64,000 nt of DNA from Arabidopsis thaliana (lineage: Eukaryota; Streptophyta; Magnoliopsida; Brassicales; Brassicaceae): the NCBI RefSeq assembly GCF_000001735.4, contig NC_003075.7, positions 3,535,001 to 3,599,000 on the forward strand, in the 5' to 3' direction. Of this stretch, positions 33,467 to 44,071 are shown piece by piece. Position numbers and translations under genes: made by a program. The notes under the pieces are model-generated. The model had not been told where the DNA came from, did not search any database, and worked only from the letters and a program-made list of their open reading frames with translations. Every line of letters starts with the position of its first letter. The stretch's first letter is position 1.

Positions 33467-33578
33467 CCGAAGTTCTTGGGAATCATCATTGAGTTTTGTT
33501 TAGAGATTTTGTCTAGTTTTTACTTTTATTTTGTTACTCACGCGTTTCTTGTTTTCTTCTTTTCTGTGTTTCAGGTGT

Positions 33579-34799
33579 ATGCCTAGGCAAACAAGGAGCA
33601 CAAAACAGAAGGAGCTTATCAACTTGTCTGTTCTAGACTTGGGAAAACTTGAACGCACCAACCAAAAAACTCAGAAATTAGCAATGGCTGACAGAGTCAT
33701 TAAAGCTGATGTAGAAGGAGTTTTGAGAGAAGAGGATGGGCAAGCCTACAATGAGGCTGGTCAGAGATTGGATGATCATGGAATCATCATACCTGAGAAC
33801 GCCAATGAGGATCAGGCGCGCCTCAATGCGCAATTAGCTGCTAGAGATGCAGCAGGGGTCGGTGTCGAGCGACACCAACAGGGTGTCGATCGACAACATC
33901 GGGAGCAGCACGCGGATGCAATCAGTGTCGAACGACACAACAGAGGTGTCGATCGACACCAACACCAGATTCCTGCAGCTATTCCTGCTGCTGCGGAACC
34001 ACGTCGTACTCTTGGGGATTTCAACAGGCCAGACCTGTTCTCTGCTAATTGATCAGCGATTGTACCCCCACTATTCCAGAGAAACGACTATAAGATGAAG
34101 CCTGGCTACTTTGCTTTAGTTGGCCAGCATCCTTTCCATGGCTTATCTCATGAGCAGCCAATGGATCATATCGAGCGATTTGAAGATCTTGTTTTGAGCA
34201 TGAAGGCTAATGGAGTCTCAGAGGACTACCTACTGTGCAAGCTCTTCCCTTATTCACTTGCTGGGGAAGCAGCTTCTTGGCTGAAGCAACTTAAAGCAGG
34301 TTCCCTCAAGACTTGGAGAAGCATCAAGATAGCCTTCTTGAACAATTTCTACGATGATGCTAAGTCTGAGGAATTGAGAAACAAGTTGTCTACCTTCACA
34401 CAAGGTCCAGCTGAAGCATTCAAGGCTGCTTGGGTTCGTTTCAAGGACTACCAACGAGATTGTGCACATCATGGTTTCAGTGAGGTACAACTTCTAGGCA
34501 CCTTCTTCAGAGGAGTTGATTGGAGATACCAGATGGCTCTAGATGCTGCGAGCAATGGCAACTTCAATACACGTTTCCCAGGTGATGCTACAACCCTGAT
34601 AGAGAACCTTGCTTGCAGCAACAGCACCAAGAATGCTTATTTTGAGAGGAAGAAGATTGCTGGAGCTATTTCAGGAAATCAGATGGCAGAGGTGAATGCT
34701 AAGCTGGATTCAGTACATTACTTGCTCATAGGGAAGAAGCATGTCCACTTTGGAGCTGAAGGAGAGATTATTGAGCCTGAGCCTGAGTCAGAGGAATGA
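33579..34799 (+). pseudogene. Gag, element D
   Basis: The start is the ATG at 33579 (MPRQTRSTKQ), just after a pyrimidine run ending TTTCAG/GTGT. The first 150 residues include four GTCGA palindromes in coding sequence, giving VERHQ and VDRHQ repeats. A TGA at 34050-34052, probably from CGA, breaks the frame. The Gag core then reads KPGYFALVGQHPFHGLSHEQ, MDHIERFEDLVLSMKANGV, KLFPYSLAGEAASWLKQL and FTQGPAEAFKAAWVRFKDYQ, and ends in an acidic tail PEPESEE. Confidence 0.75.
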
Positions 34800-35514
34800 G
34801 TTTTCTACATAGATGGTTAGGGATACAGGAAGTTTGGGCAGCCATAGGGCAACTTCAGTGGCACCAGGTTTACAGGGAACCAGGGTTCCTCCAACTACAC
34901 TCCAAAGCCTCCTTTCCAGAAGACTTTTCCTCAAAGCAACTTTCAGAGGACCTATGGAAATTCAACTTACTAAGCCCCCCCTCCACCCTCATCAGAGACA
35001 AGAATGGAATCGATGCTTGACCAGATTCTGGAGAGCCAAACAAAGCTTGTTGTGCAGTTTAATGGCAAGTTTGATGCTATCTACACAGATCTTAATGGAA
35101 AGATCGACAATCTGAGCTCTCATTTAAAGAAGCTAGATGTACAGGTAGCTCAAACTGCACAATCTATCAAGTGACAAGAGGTTTTTTTTCTGGTAATCCT
35201 GATGCTAACCCAAGGAAGAGCTGCAATGCCATCTTGATCAGAGAAGGAGATGATGTGTGGGAGGAATTGGACACTGAAGACGAGTTGGAGATTGCAGTTG
35301 CAGAGATGGTGTCGACCGACACCCTCCTGTGTCGATCGACACCATAGGGGATGCTCTTCTCAGAGACGACTAAATACGACGGTGTCAATCGATACCCCTC
35401 TAGTGTCGATCGACACCATAGGGGATGCTCTTCTCAGAGACGACTAAATACGACGGTGTCAATCGATACCCCTCTAGTGTCGATCGACACTAGATCCGGA
35501 TCACACCTTGTGAG
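34800..35514 (+). pseudogene. Gag C-terminal part, element D, frame-broken
   Basis: Scattered plus frames continue Gag: MLDQILESQTKLVVQFNGKF and IYTDLNGKIDNLSSHLKKLD form a coiled-coil-like helix. An acidic stretch before the palindrome cluster follows. Stops and shifts are frequent. Confidence 0.6.
35308..35491 (+). repeat. Cluster of GTCGA palindromes within a 74-bp tandem duplication
   Basis: Palindromes lie at 35308-35323, 35329-35344, 35381-35396, 35402-35417, 35455-35470 and 35476-35491. A 74-bp unit starts at 35329 and again at 35403. Because 74 is not a multiple of three, the duplication also shifts the reading frame. Confidence 0.85.
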
Positions 35515-36099
35515 GTGCAAGTACCTATGCAGCCTGAGCCAGTCTACACTCCTGCTGTCCCCTATCCGGGGAGGCGTCGTTCTAAGTACGAAATTCACGC
35601 TGCTAAGTGCACAGCCATAATGGAGAAGATCCTCCATACTCTTCCTAAGGATGCTTCAGAGACATCTTTCACCTCACTCAACAGGTATGTCAAGCGACTT
35701 GTTGACAATGGAAAAAGTTCAGATGAAGCTAAGCTGCTTACTAGACACATCAGTGCAATCATGCTGCCTAAGGCCAAAAAGGAGAAGGCATAGAGAGTAG
35801 ACATAGCTGAGTACATCCGCACCATTACTCCTGGTCAGACCACTGCGAAGCTTCCGGATCCAGGTAGCTTTGTCCTTGATTGCTCTATCTCCACAAGCAG
35901 ATTCAGCCGCTCTTTGTGTGATCTGGGATCAAGCATCAACCTCATGCCCAAGTCTGTTGCTAAGAGACTAGGCATGACTCACTACAGACCTACTCGCATC
36001 ACTCTCCTTTTCGCGGATCGTTCCAAGCGAATCCCTGAAGGTATCCTTGAAGATGTTTTTGTTAAGGTTGGTAACAGGAACATGTTGGTTAGGATTTGA
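35515..36099 (+). pseudogene. Partial aspartic protease, element D
   Basis: The first part (VPMQPEPVYTPAVPYPGRRR, then FTSLNRYVKRLVDNGKSS) is the linker before protease. A TAG at 35791-35793 interrupts. The protease then shows LPDPGSFVLDCSISTSRF and the active-site loop CDLGSSINLMP, followed by LLFADRSKRIPEGILEDVFV. It stops at about 36099, before the second half with the usual GRPFLAT sequence. The 3' non-coding sequence starts right after, so the deletion end is here. Confidence 0.7.
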
Positions 36100-36246
36100 T
36101 CAGACTTGTTAGGCATATGGACTTAGTTTGAATGATCATGGCAATAGGCTACAGAATGTTTGGAGTTCTTTTGTTTTCAAAACCTCTTCCACGGGTTCGG
36201 CTTTTGTGTTTTGCTAGAGGGCAAGCAAAACCTATGTCTGGGGAGT
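36100..36246 (+). other. Element D short 3' non-coding region and polypurine tract
   Basis: About 150 bp include a GAGGGCAAGCAAAAC motif and end in TATGTCTGGGGAGT next to the LTR. The usual 1.5-kb non-coding region is missing. Confidence 0.65.
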
Positions 36247-37115
36247 TGATATAACCCGATTTTCACCGATTTTATCTATGTTTTAGGTATACGATTTTGA
36301 GTCTTTATGTTACTTCTCGAGTCTTTTTAGTGTCTTTTCAGGTATTTTATGCAATGGGACAACAATGGAGATAAGGAGACATTTTGGAGCAAAAGCTAAG
36401 GAAAAGGAAGCTAAGGACGATTTTGGTTCAGGAATCAGCGAGGAGTGTCGATCGACACACTCTTGGTGTCGATCGACACCAGTTTCGGCCCAACAAAAAC
36501 CATAGACGCTTTCAAGTTTACAGAAGCTCAAGTTTGCCCCAAAAGACTTCCCTATTTGCATTATTAGTCCCTGGACGTTTGTAGGGTCTATATATATTGT
36601 TTTTAGACCTAAGTTTCTTTTATCAAGTCTTTTAGCAAGTTCTTTGCAAACCCTATTGTAAGAGACATAAAGCTATTCATCCATTGTTATTCAGAGTTTC
36701 ATTCAGATCTATATACAGTGAAGAGATCCCTTCTTTCCGCTTCTCTATTTACTGTGTTTATGCTTTTTATCTCAAATATGTTGTTTGCTTCATCCAATAT
36801 GTCTGAGTAATCTGCTTGTTAGGAATAGGATTTCTCATTAGGTATTCATATGGTTTAGTAGATTAACCCCTTGCTAGGTTATCTATAGAATTCTTCATCT
36901 TTAATTGTGCTTAATGCTAGATCTAGAGTAATTAACTAGATCATGAATCCAAACAATAGATATGCCCGCCATAGGTATTTGTAGTTGGATCTATTATTTG
37001 ATGAGTCTGGTTTATAGGTGTGTAATAAGAATCGGCCTAGCTACTAAGATTAACAATTGAACTCGTTAAGAATGCATATTTAGGTTGATAGTCTCTCGGC
37101 TTCTCCGGTCACTAT
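36247..37115 (+). repeat. Element D 3' LTR, first part
   Basis: It starts TGATATAACCCG and aligns with the 5' LTR until CGGTCACTAT, where element E begins. I count about 23 differences to the 5' LTR in the first 340 bp and about 18 in the next region of 420 bp. Confidence 0.85.
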
Positions 37116-37620
37116 TGTGGATGTCGGATTCGCACACTCAAGTATTTATTTGTTTTGTGGGAGAGATTATTCTTGAGGACAAATATACTTGAAAATAGAT
37201 AGATGATTATAGAGAAAACTATGAGTATTGTCAAAGAAGGTGTATAGCTCGTTTGCACCAAGAAATGTGTGTGTCTTTACATGGTCTTTGACCCACAATT
37301 TATACCCAAAGAATACATTTAATACCTATTTACTCGTAATCATTCTACTTTAAATGTATCTGTTTTTAGTCTTTGAATTTACTTATTTGAACGTTAAAAC
37401 CGAGTCCACTCCGGGCCTTCTGGACCTCGCCTCTCGGCCCATTTGGTTTCTTCAATTCGAGTAGTCCTGACTTCGATGCTGCCTTCACCCCGCAAACCAA
37501 CATCTCGCCCATACTCTCACCTCGAGGATGCTTATGGGCCCTCCCTCTTATGGGCTTGTTTTACTTGTGCAGCAATCTTTGGCTGGATCCGAGCCCATGG
37601 TGCGGGATCCGACACCAACA
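37116..37620 (-). repeat. Element E 3' LTR
   Basis: Limits are TGTGGATGTCGG and GACACCAACA on the plus strand. It matches 48306-48810 along its whole length. Confidence 0.9.
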
Positions 37621-37636
37621 ATTAGCCCCCCAAGTC
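37621..37636 (-). other. Element E polypurine tract
   Basis: The minus strand reads GACTTGGGGGGCTAAT directly against the 3' LTR. Confidence 0.7.
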
Positions 37637-37989
37637 TTTCGAATTGTTACTCCAGTTTGGAAGGCTTTTAATGTTCTAAGGACAAAGATTGCGCCAAATG
37701 ACTCTCCCATTTCCCACCTAAATTACGTAATCGCGTTGATTTCGGAATCTCTTGCAATCACTCGCGTGACACCTGTCACAATTATGACCGTATATTATTT
37801 ATTTACTATTAAAGCGGGGAAACTCTTACACTTCCTCCACGACTTCCAAGGCGGTTCCGTCATCATCACTTGCTCGCGTGTAGGTAAATTCACTTTACCC
37901 TTTCCTTGTCATTTTTATTTTTCACACTTCTCTCTCAAAGCAAAGTTCTTCTCTCTCTCCAAACCTTCAATCCTCTTATTCACTATACG

Positions 37990-40547
37990 ATGAATTCCGA
38001 AATTGAAAGACCTGAATCCCCCTCTTTCAACAACGTCGGCTCTAGTAACGACCTCTGCACCCGGCCAAACGACATCGCCGATCCCCACTATCAATCCACA
38101 TGCACTCTCCAATCTCTTAATCGATTGGGAGAGCTCTGTCGGATTTCGGCCGAAGTAATGAGGGATTTACAGATGCCGGAGCCTACCGAATCGCCGGAGG
38201 ACCACCGACCCGCGTTCTTCTACGTGTACGAGATTTACTTCAAAGGGTGTGGCTTGATTTTTCCTCTCCCCAAAGCCCTCGTTCGTTATTTGTCGGCCCT
38301 TGAAATCGCCTTACCCCAGCTGACTCCCAATCTCCTCCGGACTATTCTGGGAATTATTACCATCGCGGCTGAAGCCGGATACGTCATCGGGGTCCCCGAA
38401 TTGAATGAACTTCTCAGCGTGAGGAGTTCTTTGAAGAAAGTCGGATACTTCTCGGCTTATCCGAATGCCAACAGAAATCTCATCTCGCATCTCCCGAACA
38501 AGGATGAGAATTGGCATCACCCGTGGTTCTTAGTTAAAAAGAGGTCTGCCTCGATCGGAAACCTTCCGGACTTGCTCCCCTCGAAGTGGACTACTAAGCC
38601 TGGTAGTTGTTAGGTCATGCATATGAACTTCATTTTATTTCTTTTCTTATCTGACCAACTTTTATTTTTCACTTCGCAGCTTTCATCGCACCTACCCTTC
38701 CGACCGCCGAATTTGGCGAATTCTTCAAGATTGTCATCGAAGGAGAAACCCTTTGGAACTCCTTTACTCTCGACAGGTTCATAGAGGTCAACCACAAGCT
38801 TAGGATGAGCCCCCCTAGACATCTCCTCCAGCTGCCACTACCCCCTCCTTTACCTAAAATTACTTCTGCTCGGGCCATCGCAGCTCGACGCAAGACGCTG
38901 TCCAAGTCGATTGTGGAGGCTTGCGAAGTGAACAAATCATTCCTCCAATTCACAGTCGACAAGAAGGAATATAGAAGAACCTTGCTAGTCGACGATGGCA
39001 GTGCCGAAGGGGCAAGATCTGACGGTGCTTACAGACCCACTCCTCACCGTGAAGGTCATAGCGGTCGATCATCCCACAGGGAGCGATCACCTCGTCGTGA
39101 CTAACCTCGGCCCACCTCCCGAACTGGACTAAGCAGCAAGCCACTTGCTGACCTGATTCGGAAGAAGAGAGACAGATCAACCCGCATCAGCTCCTCCCCC
39201 AAAAGAGACAAGACGAGAGCCTGAACTGACCGCTCTACTCGGCCGTTGCCGCCACCCCGATCTATTGGTCCTCCTCCTCCAGTCACCGTATCTCCTTCAT
39301 CCGGATCAGGAGGTGAAAAGGCCGAACGGAGTGCTAACCCCCGGTGGGATGAAATTGAGGTCCGAGATGCTGGAACTAAAGCTGTTTTGGTTCCTCAGAC
39401 CAAGTCGCTCACGGGTTAGAAATTTCTTTCTACTTTATATCATTACATTTTTTACCATTTCGACTTATTGACTTAGCGTTCCTTGACTGGTCAAACCTTC
39501 TCTAACAGCGATGGAAACGGAGGGAAACATCTTTCGATGTTTCAAAACCCGAAAAGACACCATCCAGCCAGGCTTCGATAGATGGCGTCCTGCAATTCGC
39601 GAGCGATTCCTACTCCATGCTCACCACTCATCTCGGGTTAGTTCCCTTTACCCACAATAGATATTTTAATCTTTGCTCCTTCACTTAGACGTTAAACCCT
39701 TCTCGTTATTACCTGGTTCAAGCGAACAGCGAACTCAACGACATGATTGAGTACTACGAAAGGCTGCTGCTAGACAGGGAAAAGGAGGTTATGACGTGGA
39801 AAGATAAGTCTTCGTCCCTTGGGGCAATCGTCTTTATCCAAACCAAAAAGGTTAGAACTGAGCTGGAATCAAATACAAAGGGGTGGCCAACTATCGGGAT
39901 GCTGAGTTAGCGAGGTCGACATCAAAAGCCAGGAAGGAGGTAAAAGGTCGCGGGATGGAATTGATCCAAGGGGCAATCGTCTTTATCCAAACCGAAAAGG
40001 TTAGAACTGAACTGGAATCAAACATCGAGGAGTACGAGAGCAATCTCCTCCTTTTAGATCAAACCCATGAAGATGACTTCTCCGAGGAACGAGAGAGGGA
40101 CGAGTTGAAGATCGTCCTGGAAGAGAAGCGAAATTGTTTAGCTGCCCTTCCTTCCTCGTCGTTCAACACTCAACAATTCGAGGAGTTCTTCACTGAATCG
40201 CCTCCTTTGAGCGAATCTGGATTACAATGGGCCGGTAAATTCTGACTCTTTTTTTAAAACCAATCCACAGTGAATTACTCTTATATTAATCCGAGATAAT
40301 TGCCTTAGGTGTTAGCGATCCCGTGGAACCCGAAGTGCCTATCGCGCCGGCATCAATTCTGGAGGTGGTAATCACTCCACATGAAGTTCCTCCATCCGTG
40401 AACTCAGAGACAGTGGTCATCGACGACGATGATGGTTCAGAATCCGTGGTTCCTAGCGAGCAGCCTGCTACTGGCGAGCCGGACGAGACTGAGACAACTG
40501 CCGCAGACCCTGATGCCCGAAAACCTGTAGTGGCTATGTCCACTTAG
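37990..40547 (+). CDS. Antisense accessory gene 1 of element E: 'putative gypsy-type transposon' (Transposase_28-like) protein
   Basis: Exon 1 (37990-38602) starts MNSEIERPES and contains PAFFYVYEIYFKGCGLIFPL, then YLSALEIALPQLTPN, which fits the N-terminal domain of the PF04195 family of plant retroelement proteins. A GT-AG intron at 38603-38679 joins in frame to exon 2 (38680 to about 39104: FGEFFKIVIEGETLWNSFTL, then a basic stretch). Further plus-strand pieces at 39883-40245 (coiled-coil-like, Glu-rich) and 40320-40547 (acidic), with splice-like junctions at 40239 and 40308, are probably later exons. A 39817/39967 partial duplication may have damaged that part. It lies antisense between integrase and the 3' LTR. 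The molecular function of these proteins is unknown. Confidence 0.6.
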
Positions 40548-41066
40548 TGGGGATTGTCCCTTAAACTCAAAAGTTGTTTACTGTTTCCCGAATTATTTTA
40601 CCTGCCTAAGTAGGCTTAAACAAATACTTTGCCTGAGGAGGCATTTAAACCTTTCTCTTAAGAATATGATCCCAAGAGGGTTTTTCTTTGTGCTAAATTT
40701 AAGTATGGATTTGCAAAGTCCATCTTTTTTAAATAGAGTTTTTTGTTTAACCATGTGGGTCAAGTTATGGGATTCGTAGGTTGATCAGACCTATCCCTAA
40801 AAATGCGGACTCGAATCCGCGAACTCCCCAACTCGGGTTTAGTCAGTTCGATTTATTTTCCAGGCTCTAAGCCTTTACTATTTATCCTGCATTTAATGGC
40901 TCACTTATCTTAAATGCGACAGTTGCCATTTTGCCCTTGGAAATCTGGAAAAGTGTCACGCTTCTAAGGCAATAATTGCCTTTTCCTCGATTTCCAAAAA
41001 TGGATAAACTCATTCGGACACGCCACAATTATTAACTTTGTGGTTTCGAGTAAAACCCTAAATCAC
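40548..41066. other. Spacer between antisense genes 1 and 2, element E
   Basis: AT-rich sequence, with no coding support. It holds the presumed end of gene 1 and the promoter of gene 2. Confidence 0.45.
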
Positions 41067-41074
41067 TATAAATA
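41067..41074 (+). promoter_or_regulatory. TATA box candidate for antisense gene 2
   Basis: TATAAATA lies about 90 bp upstream of the ATG at 41158. A partial duplication of ATGGAAAACGAAG and ATAAATAAGAGCAT lies between them. Confidence 0.4.
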
Positions 41075-41157
41075 AGAGCATAAATTTTCTCAACTCTCTC
41101 AAAAATATGGAAAACGAAGAGCATAAATAAGAGCATTTACTTGAATAACACCTCTAG

Positions 41158-41773
41158 AATGGAAAACGAAGGAGCCTCCACCGTCTGCCCCCTCGATCCC
41201 GGAAGTCCATTGTTTCTGTCCAGCGACGGCTTCGAGCCCGCCTGTGTTCTCTTTCCTCACGCCTGCTTCCACTTCCCCTCGAAAGACAAAAAGGAGGCGT
41301 ATGACTTTATGGATAAGGTAAATCCTCTTTCCTTCTCTTTTTCGGGACGAACTTTACTCGCTTTTAACTAGTTCATATTCTAGGTCGTCGACAAGCATCA
41401 CCGCTTATGCGATGAAAGGCAACGTTTGGGCCTTAAGAGGCAAACACTCGAGGCCCGAATTGCCCGTATCGAGAGGAAGGTAAGGGCAATGGAGAGCGAC
41501 CCTTTTTAATGGGAGTAGAGGAACTTTGACAGTGTGGCGAAGATCCTGCACATGCTCTGGATGTATCTCCGTGCTCGAGGCCAAGTCCCTGGTCCTGTAA
41601 ACGCTCCGGTCCAAGTGATCCCGTCTGCCAGTGAAGACGTTGACGACGAAGAGGAGGACAGCAACCCCTGGAAGCGCGTGAAGAATGAACCCGACGTGGA
41701 TGTTAAAAACGAGGCGTCCACTTCGAACCCCGAACCGGCGATGAAGGAGCCTGTTCCTGAGCCCCATCCCTAA
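41158..41773 (+). CDS. Antisense accessory gene 2 of element E, small spliced gene
   Basis: Exon 1 begins MENEGASTVCPLDPGSPLF and ends at ATGGATAAG/GTAAAT (41316). After an AG near 41383 the frame continues VVDKHHRLCDERQRLGLKRQ and on into a helical, charged stretch with another GTAAGG donor at about 41480. A later piece at 41534-41773 reads MLWMYLRARGQVPGPVNAPV and an acidic tail. The exon joins fit GT-AG rules, but splicing is inferred. I do not recognise the family. Confidence 0.45.
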
Positions 41774-41991
41774 ATGTTCTCTGAGACTCAAAACTTTCTT
41801 TTTATTTTCGCAAGGACTTACTTATTGGACTTCCATTTTTATTTAAGGAAACTTTTCAACTTTCCTTGATTCATCAAATATTCGTTTTGGAGATACTCTT
41901 TGAATGCAGGGCGAACAAGGCGACGTGAATACTTCCGCGAATCACTCCGGCTTTACATGGAATCGCATCTCTGAAAGCTAAGAGACCTCCC

Positions 41992-41998
41992 TATAAAT
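41992..41998 (+). promoter_or_regulatory. TATA box candidate for antisense gene 3
   Basis: TATAAAT lies 60 bp upstream of the ATG at 42058. A CTTTCGCAG acceptor-like sequence lies just before the ATG. Confidence 0.35.
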
Positions 41999-42057
41999 TT
42001 CCTCTCTAGGGTTTTCTTCATTCCTCACTAACAATACCGTTCTTTTCTTTCGCAGTT

Positions 42058-42495
42058 ATGGCCTTCAACCTCCGATGCTCGGAATCCATGCCAGACTTTT
42101 CGAGGGTCGAGATGATCGATGAGGACATTCCGAACATACCAGACAGAGGATGCTCCCTACTTTGCAACTTCAGATCCCAAATCCGAGCTCCATGTGCGTT
42201 AATCAAGGACCTTTTGAGCAGAGATCAGGACATCGCGATGTCCTTTATCAAAGCTCTAGCGGCTCAACACAAAAAACAATCAACAGAAAAGAAGAAACTT
42301 CGAAAGAAGATCAACCAAATGCTGCAGAGAGTCACCGTGATATCAAGGGAGTTACACACCCTCAACTCTCACCCCGGAGACTGGATCGAACTTGGAATCG
42401 CAGAATTTGCCCGCATCCCGGACTGTATGATGCCCATTCTCGACATCGCCAGTCAAGGTGTCGAGGTGTTCTTCAAGACGAGGAGGATTTCCTAG
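42058..42495 (+). CDS. Antisense accessory gene 3 of element E, 145-residue protein
   Basis: An unbroken frame encodes MAFNLRCSESMPDFSRVEMI and onwards. The middle is a basic helix (HKKQSTEKKKLRKKINQML) that could form a coiled coil, and the C-terminus reads DWIELGIAEFARIPDCMMPI. I do not recognise it. It lies antisense to the element's pol, with its stop about 330 bp from the end of integrase, so the two transcripts would converge. It could alternatively be the last exon of gene 2, because an acceptor-like AG sits before the ATG. Confidence 0.45.
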   Translation: MAFNLRCSESMPDFSRVEMIDEDIPNIPDRGCSLLCNFRSQIRAPCALIKDLLSRDQDIAMSFIKALAAQHKKQSTEKKKLRKKINQMLQRVTVISRELHTLNSHPGDWIELGIAEFARIPDCMMPILDIASQGVEVFFKTRRIS

Positions 42496-42823
42496 TTTGA
42501 AGCGTGTCTAAGACTTCTGCATTTTTTCCTTGTTTTTTGTTTTGAATAAATTTAGCTTTGCTTCCTGCTTTGTATGTTCGCATATTCGAACTCCCTTTTT
42601 TCATTCATTCGTATAATCGAACTCTTTTTCAACATGAATAAAACAAATTTTATTAGTAACTGAACTCGTTTCCGAGCTGCCTACGTACCCATTTCAGGAT
42701 CAAGCCTCACCGTAGTTTATGTACAAAAGATGCGTGTCTTTTTTCTTTTTTTCTTTTAAACGTAAAACTTCTTCAAGTTCACCACATTCCAAGGACGTTG
42801 GACTGGTCTGTCCTCTAAATCAT
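42496..42823. other. Intergenic spacer between antisense gene 3 and integrase, element E
   Basis: This T-rich stretch of about 330 bp separates two convergent coding regions. GTTCGCATATTCGAACTC and TTCGTATAATCGAACTC near 42575 and 42605 form a short imperfect repeat with TTCGAA palindromes. Nothing else is seen. Confidence 0.4.
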
Positions 42824-44071
42824 TCAATCTGAAACACCATTCCGGACCACCTCGATAACAATATAAGGACCTTCCCAATTAATGCCAAGTTTGCCTGCTC
42901 CTTCCTCTTTCTTGTTATCGAACACACGTTTCAAAACATAATCGCCCACAAAGAAAGGTCTGCTTTTGACTTTCGAATTGTAATATCGAGCTGCTGCATG
43001 TTGATAATTCTGAATTCGGATTAAGGCCTGATCTCGCCTCTCGTTGATGGTATCCAGCGAATCGTCGAGCATTGTAGAATTCTCTTTTTCATTCAAAGGA
43101 GCTTACGTTCGACGAAGTCCTGATACATTGAGCTCGGCTGGTACAACTGCCTCTATCCCGTAAACCAATGAAAATGGGATTTCTCCGGTCGAGCGCCTAG
43201 GAGTTGTGCGATAAGCCCATAAGACTGGTTGAAGTTCATCATACCAGCCCCCTTTCAAATGACTTCAACGTTTCTTAAGATTGCTTAGAATTGTCTTGAT
43301 TGCGGCTTCGGTCTGACCGTTCCCTTGTGGATACCGCGGAGTGGAATAACTAACCTTAATCCCCAAATCCGAGCAAAATGCTTCAAACTCGTGTGAGATA
43401 AATTGTGGTCCGTTGTCAATAACTATTTCGTATGGAACGCCATGCCTGCATATGATATTCTTCCAAATGAAAGTCTTTACTGCCGAATCTTTAATATTCA
43501 CATACGCTTCAGCTTCAATCCACTTCGAAAAATAATCAGTTAGGACTAGTAGGTATTGTACACCTCGGGTCGACCTATGTAATGGTCCAATGATATCCAT
43601 TGACCATCTCATGAAAGGGTATGGGGCGGAGATCGAAGAGAATAACTCCGACGGTTGGTGAATGAGTGGTGCATGGAGTTGGCAACGTTTGCATCGTTGA
43701 GCATACTTAACGCAGTCCGTGATCATAGTAGGCCAGTAGTATCCCATTCTCTTTATCTTGAAAGCCATAGCCCTTCCCGAGGAATGACTTCTACACAAGC
43801 CTTCATGTACTTCACTCATAACAATCTCGACTCCGGGCCCAAAAATGCAAAGTAAGTAGGGATCACTTACACCTCGTCTATACAAAGAGTTCTTTGATAG
43901 CCAAAATTTCGCGCTAATGATTCTCATTTTCCTAGCTTTCCATCTGTTCTTTGGGAGCTCACCTGTAACGATGTAATGCTTTATTGGCTCCCTCCAATCA
44001 GCCCCCCCAATCTTTAGCCGGAATTTGGTCAATTTCGTGAAATACTCGAGGTTCTGGTTCGGGATGTTCAT
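42824..44071 (-). pseudogene. Integrase, element E
   Basis: A 268-codon frame (44071-43265) has the zinc site His89, His96, Cys127 and Cys130, and the catalytic residues Asp159 (SMDIIGP), Asp219 (VIDNGPQF) and Glu255 (GQTEAAIK). Broken frames to 42824 add [14 protein letters not shown] and the C-terminal [13 protein letters not shown] module. The stop after NLKKR and shifts near 43100 break the protein. Confidence 0.8.

Noticed and set aside
41053..41062. Telomere-like AAACCCTAA words here and elsewhere
   Set aside because: They are single short occurrences and do not form tandem telomeric repeats.
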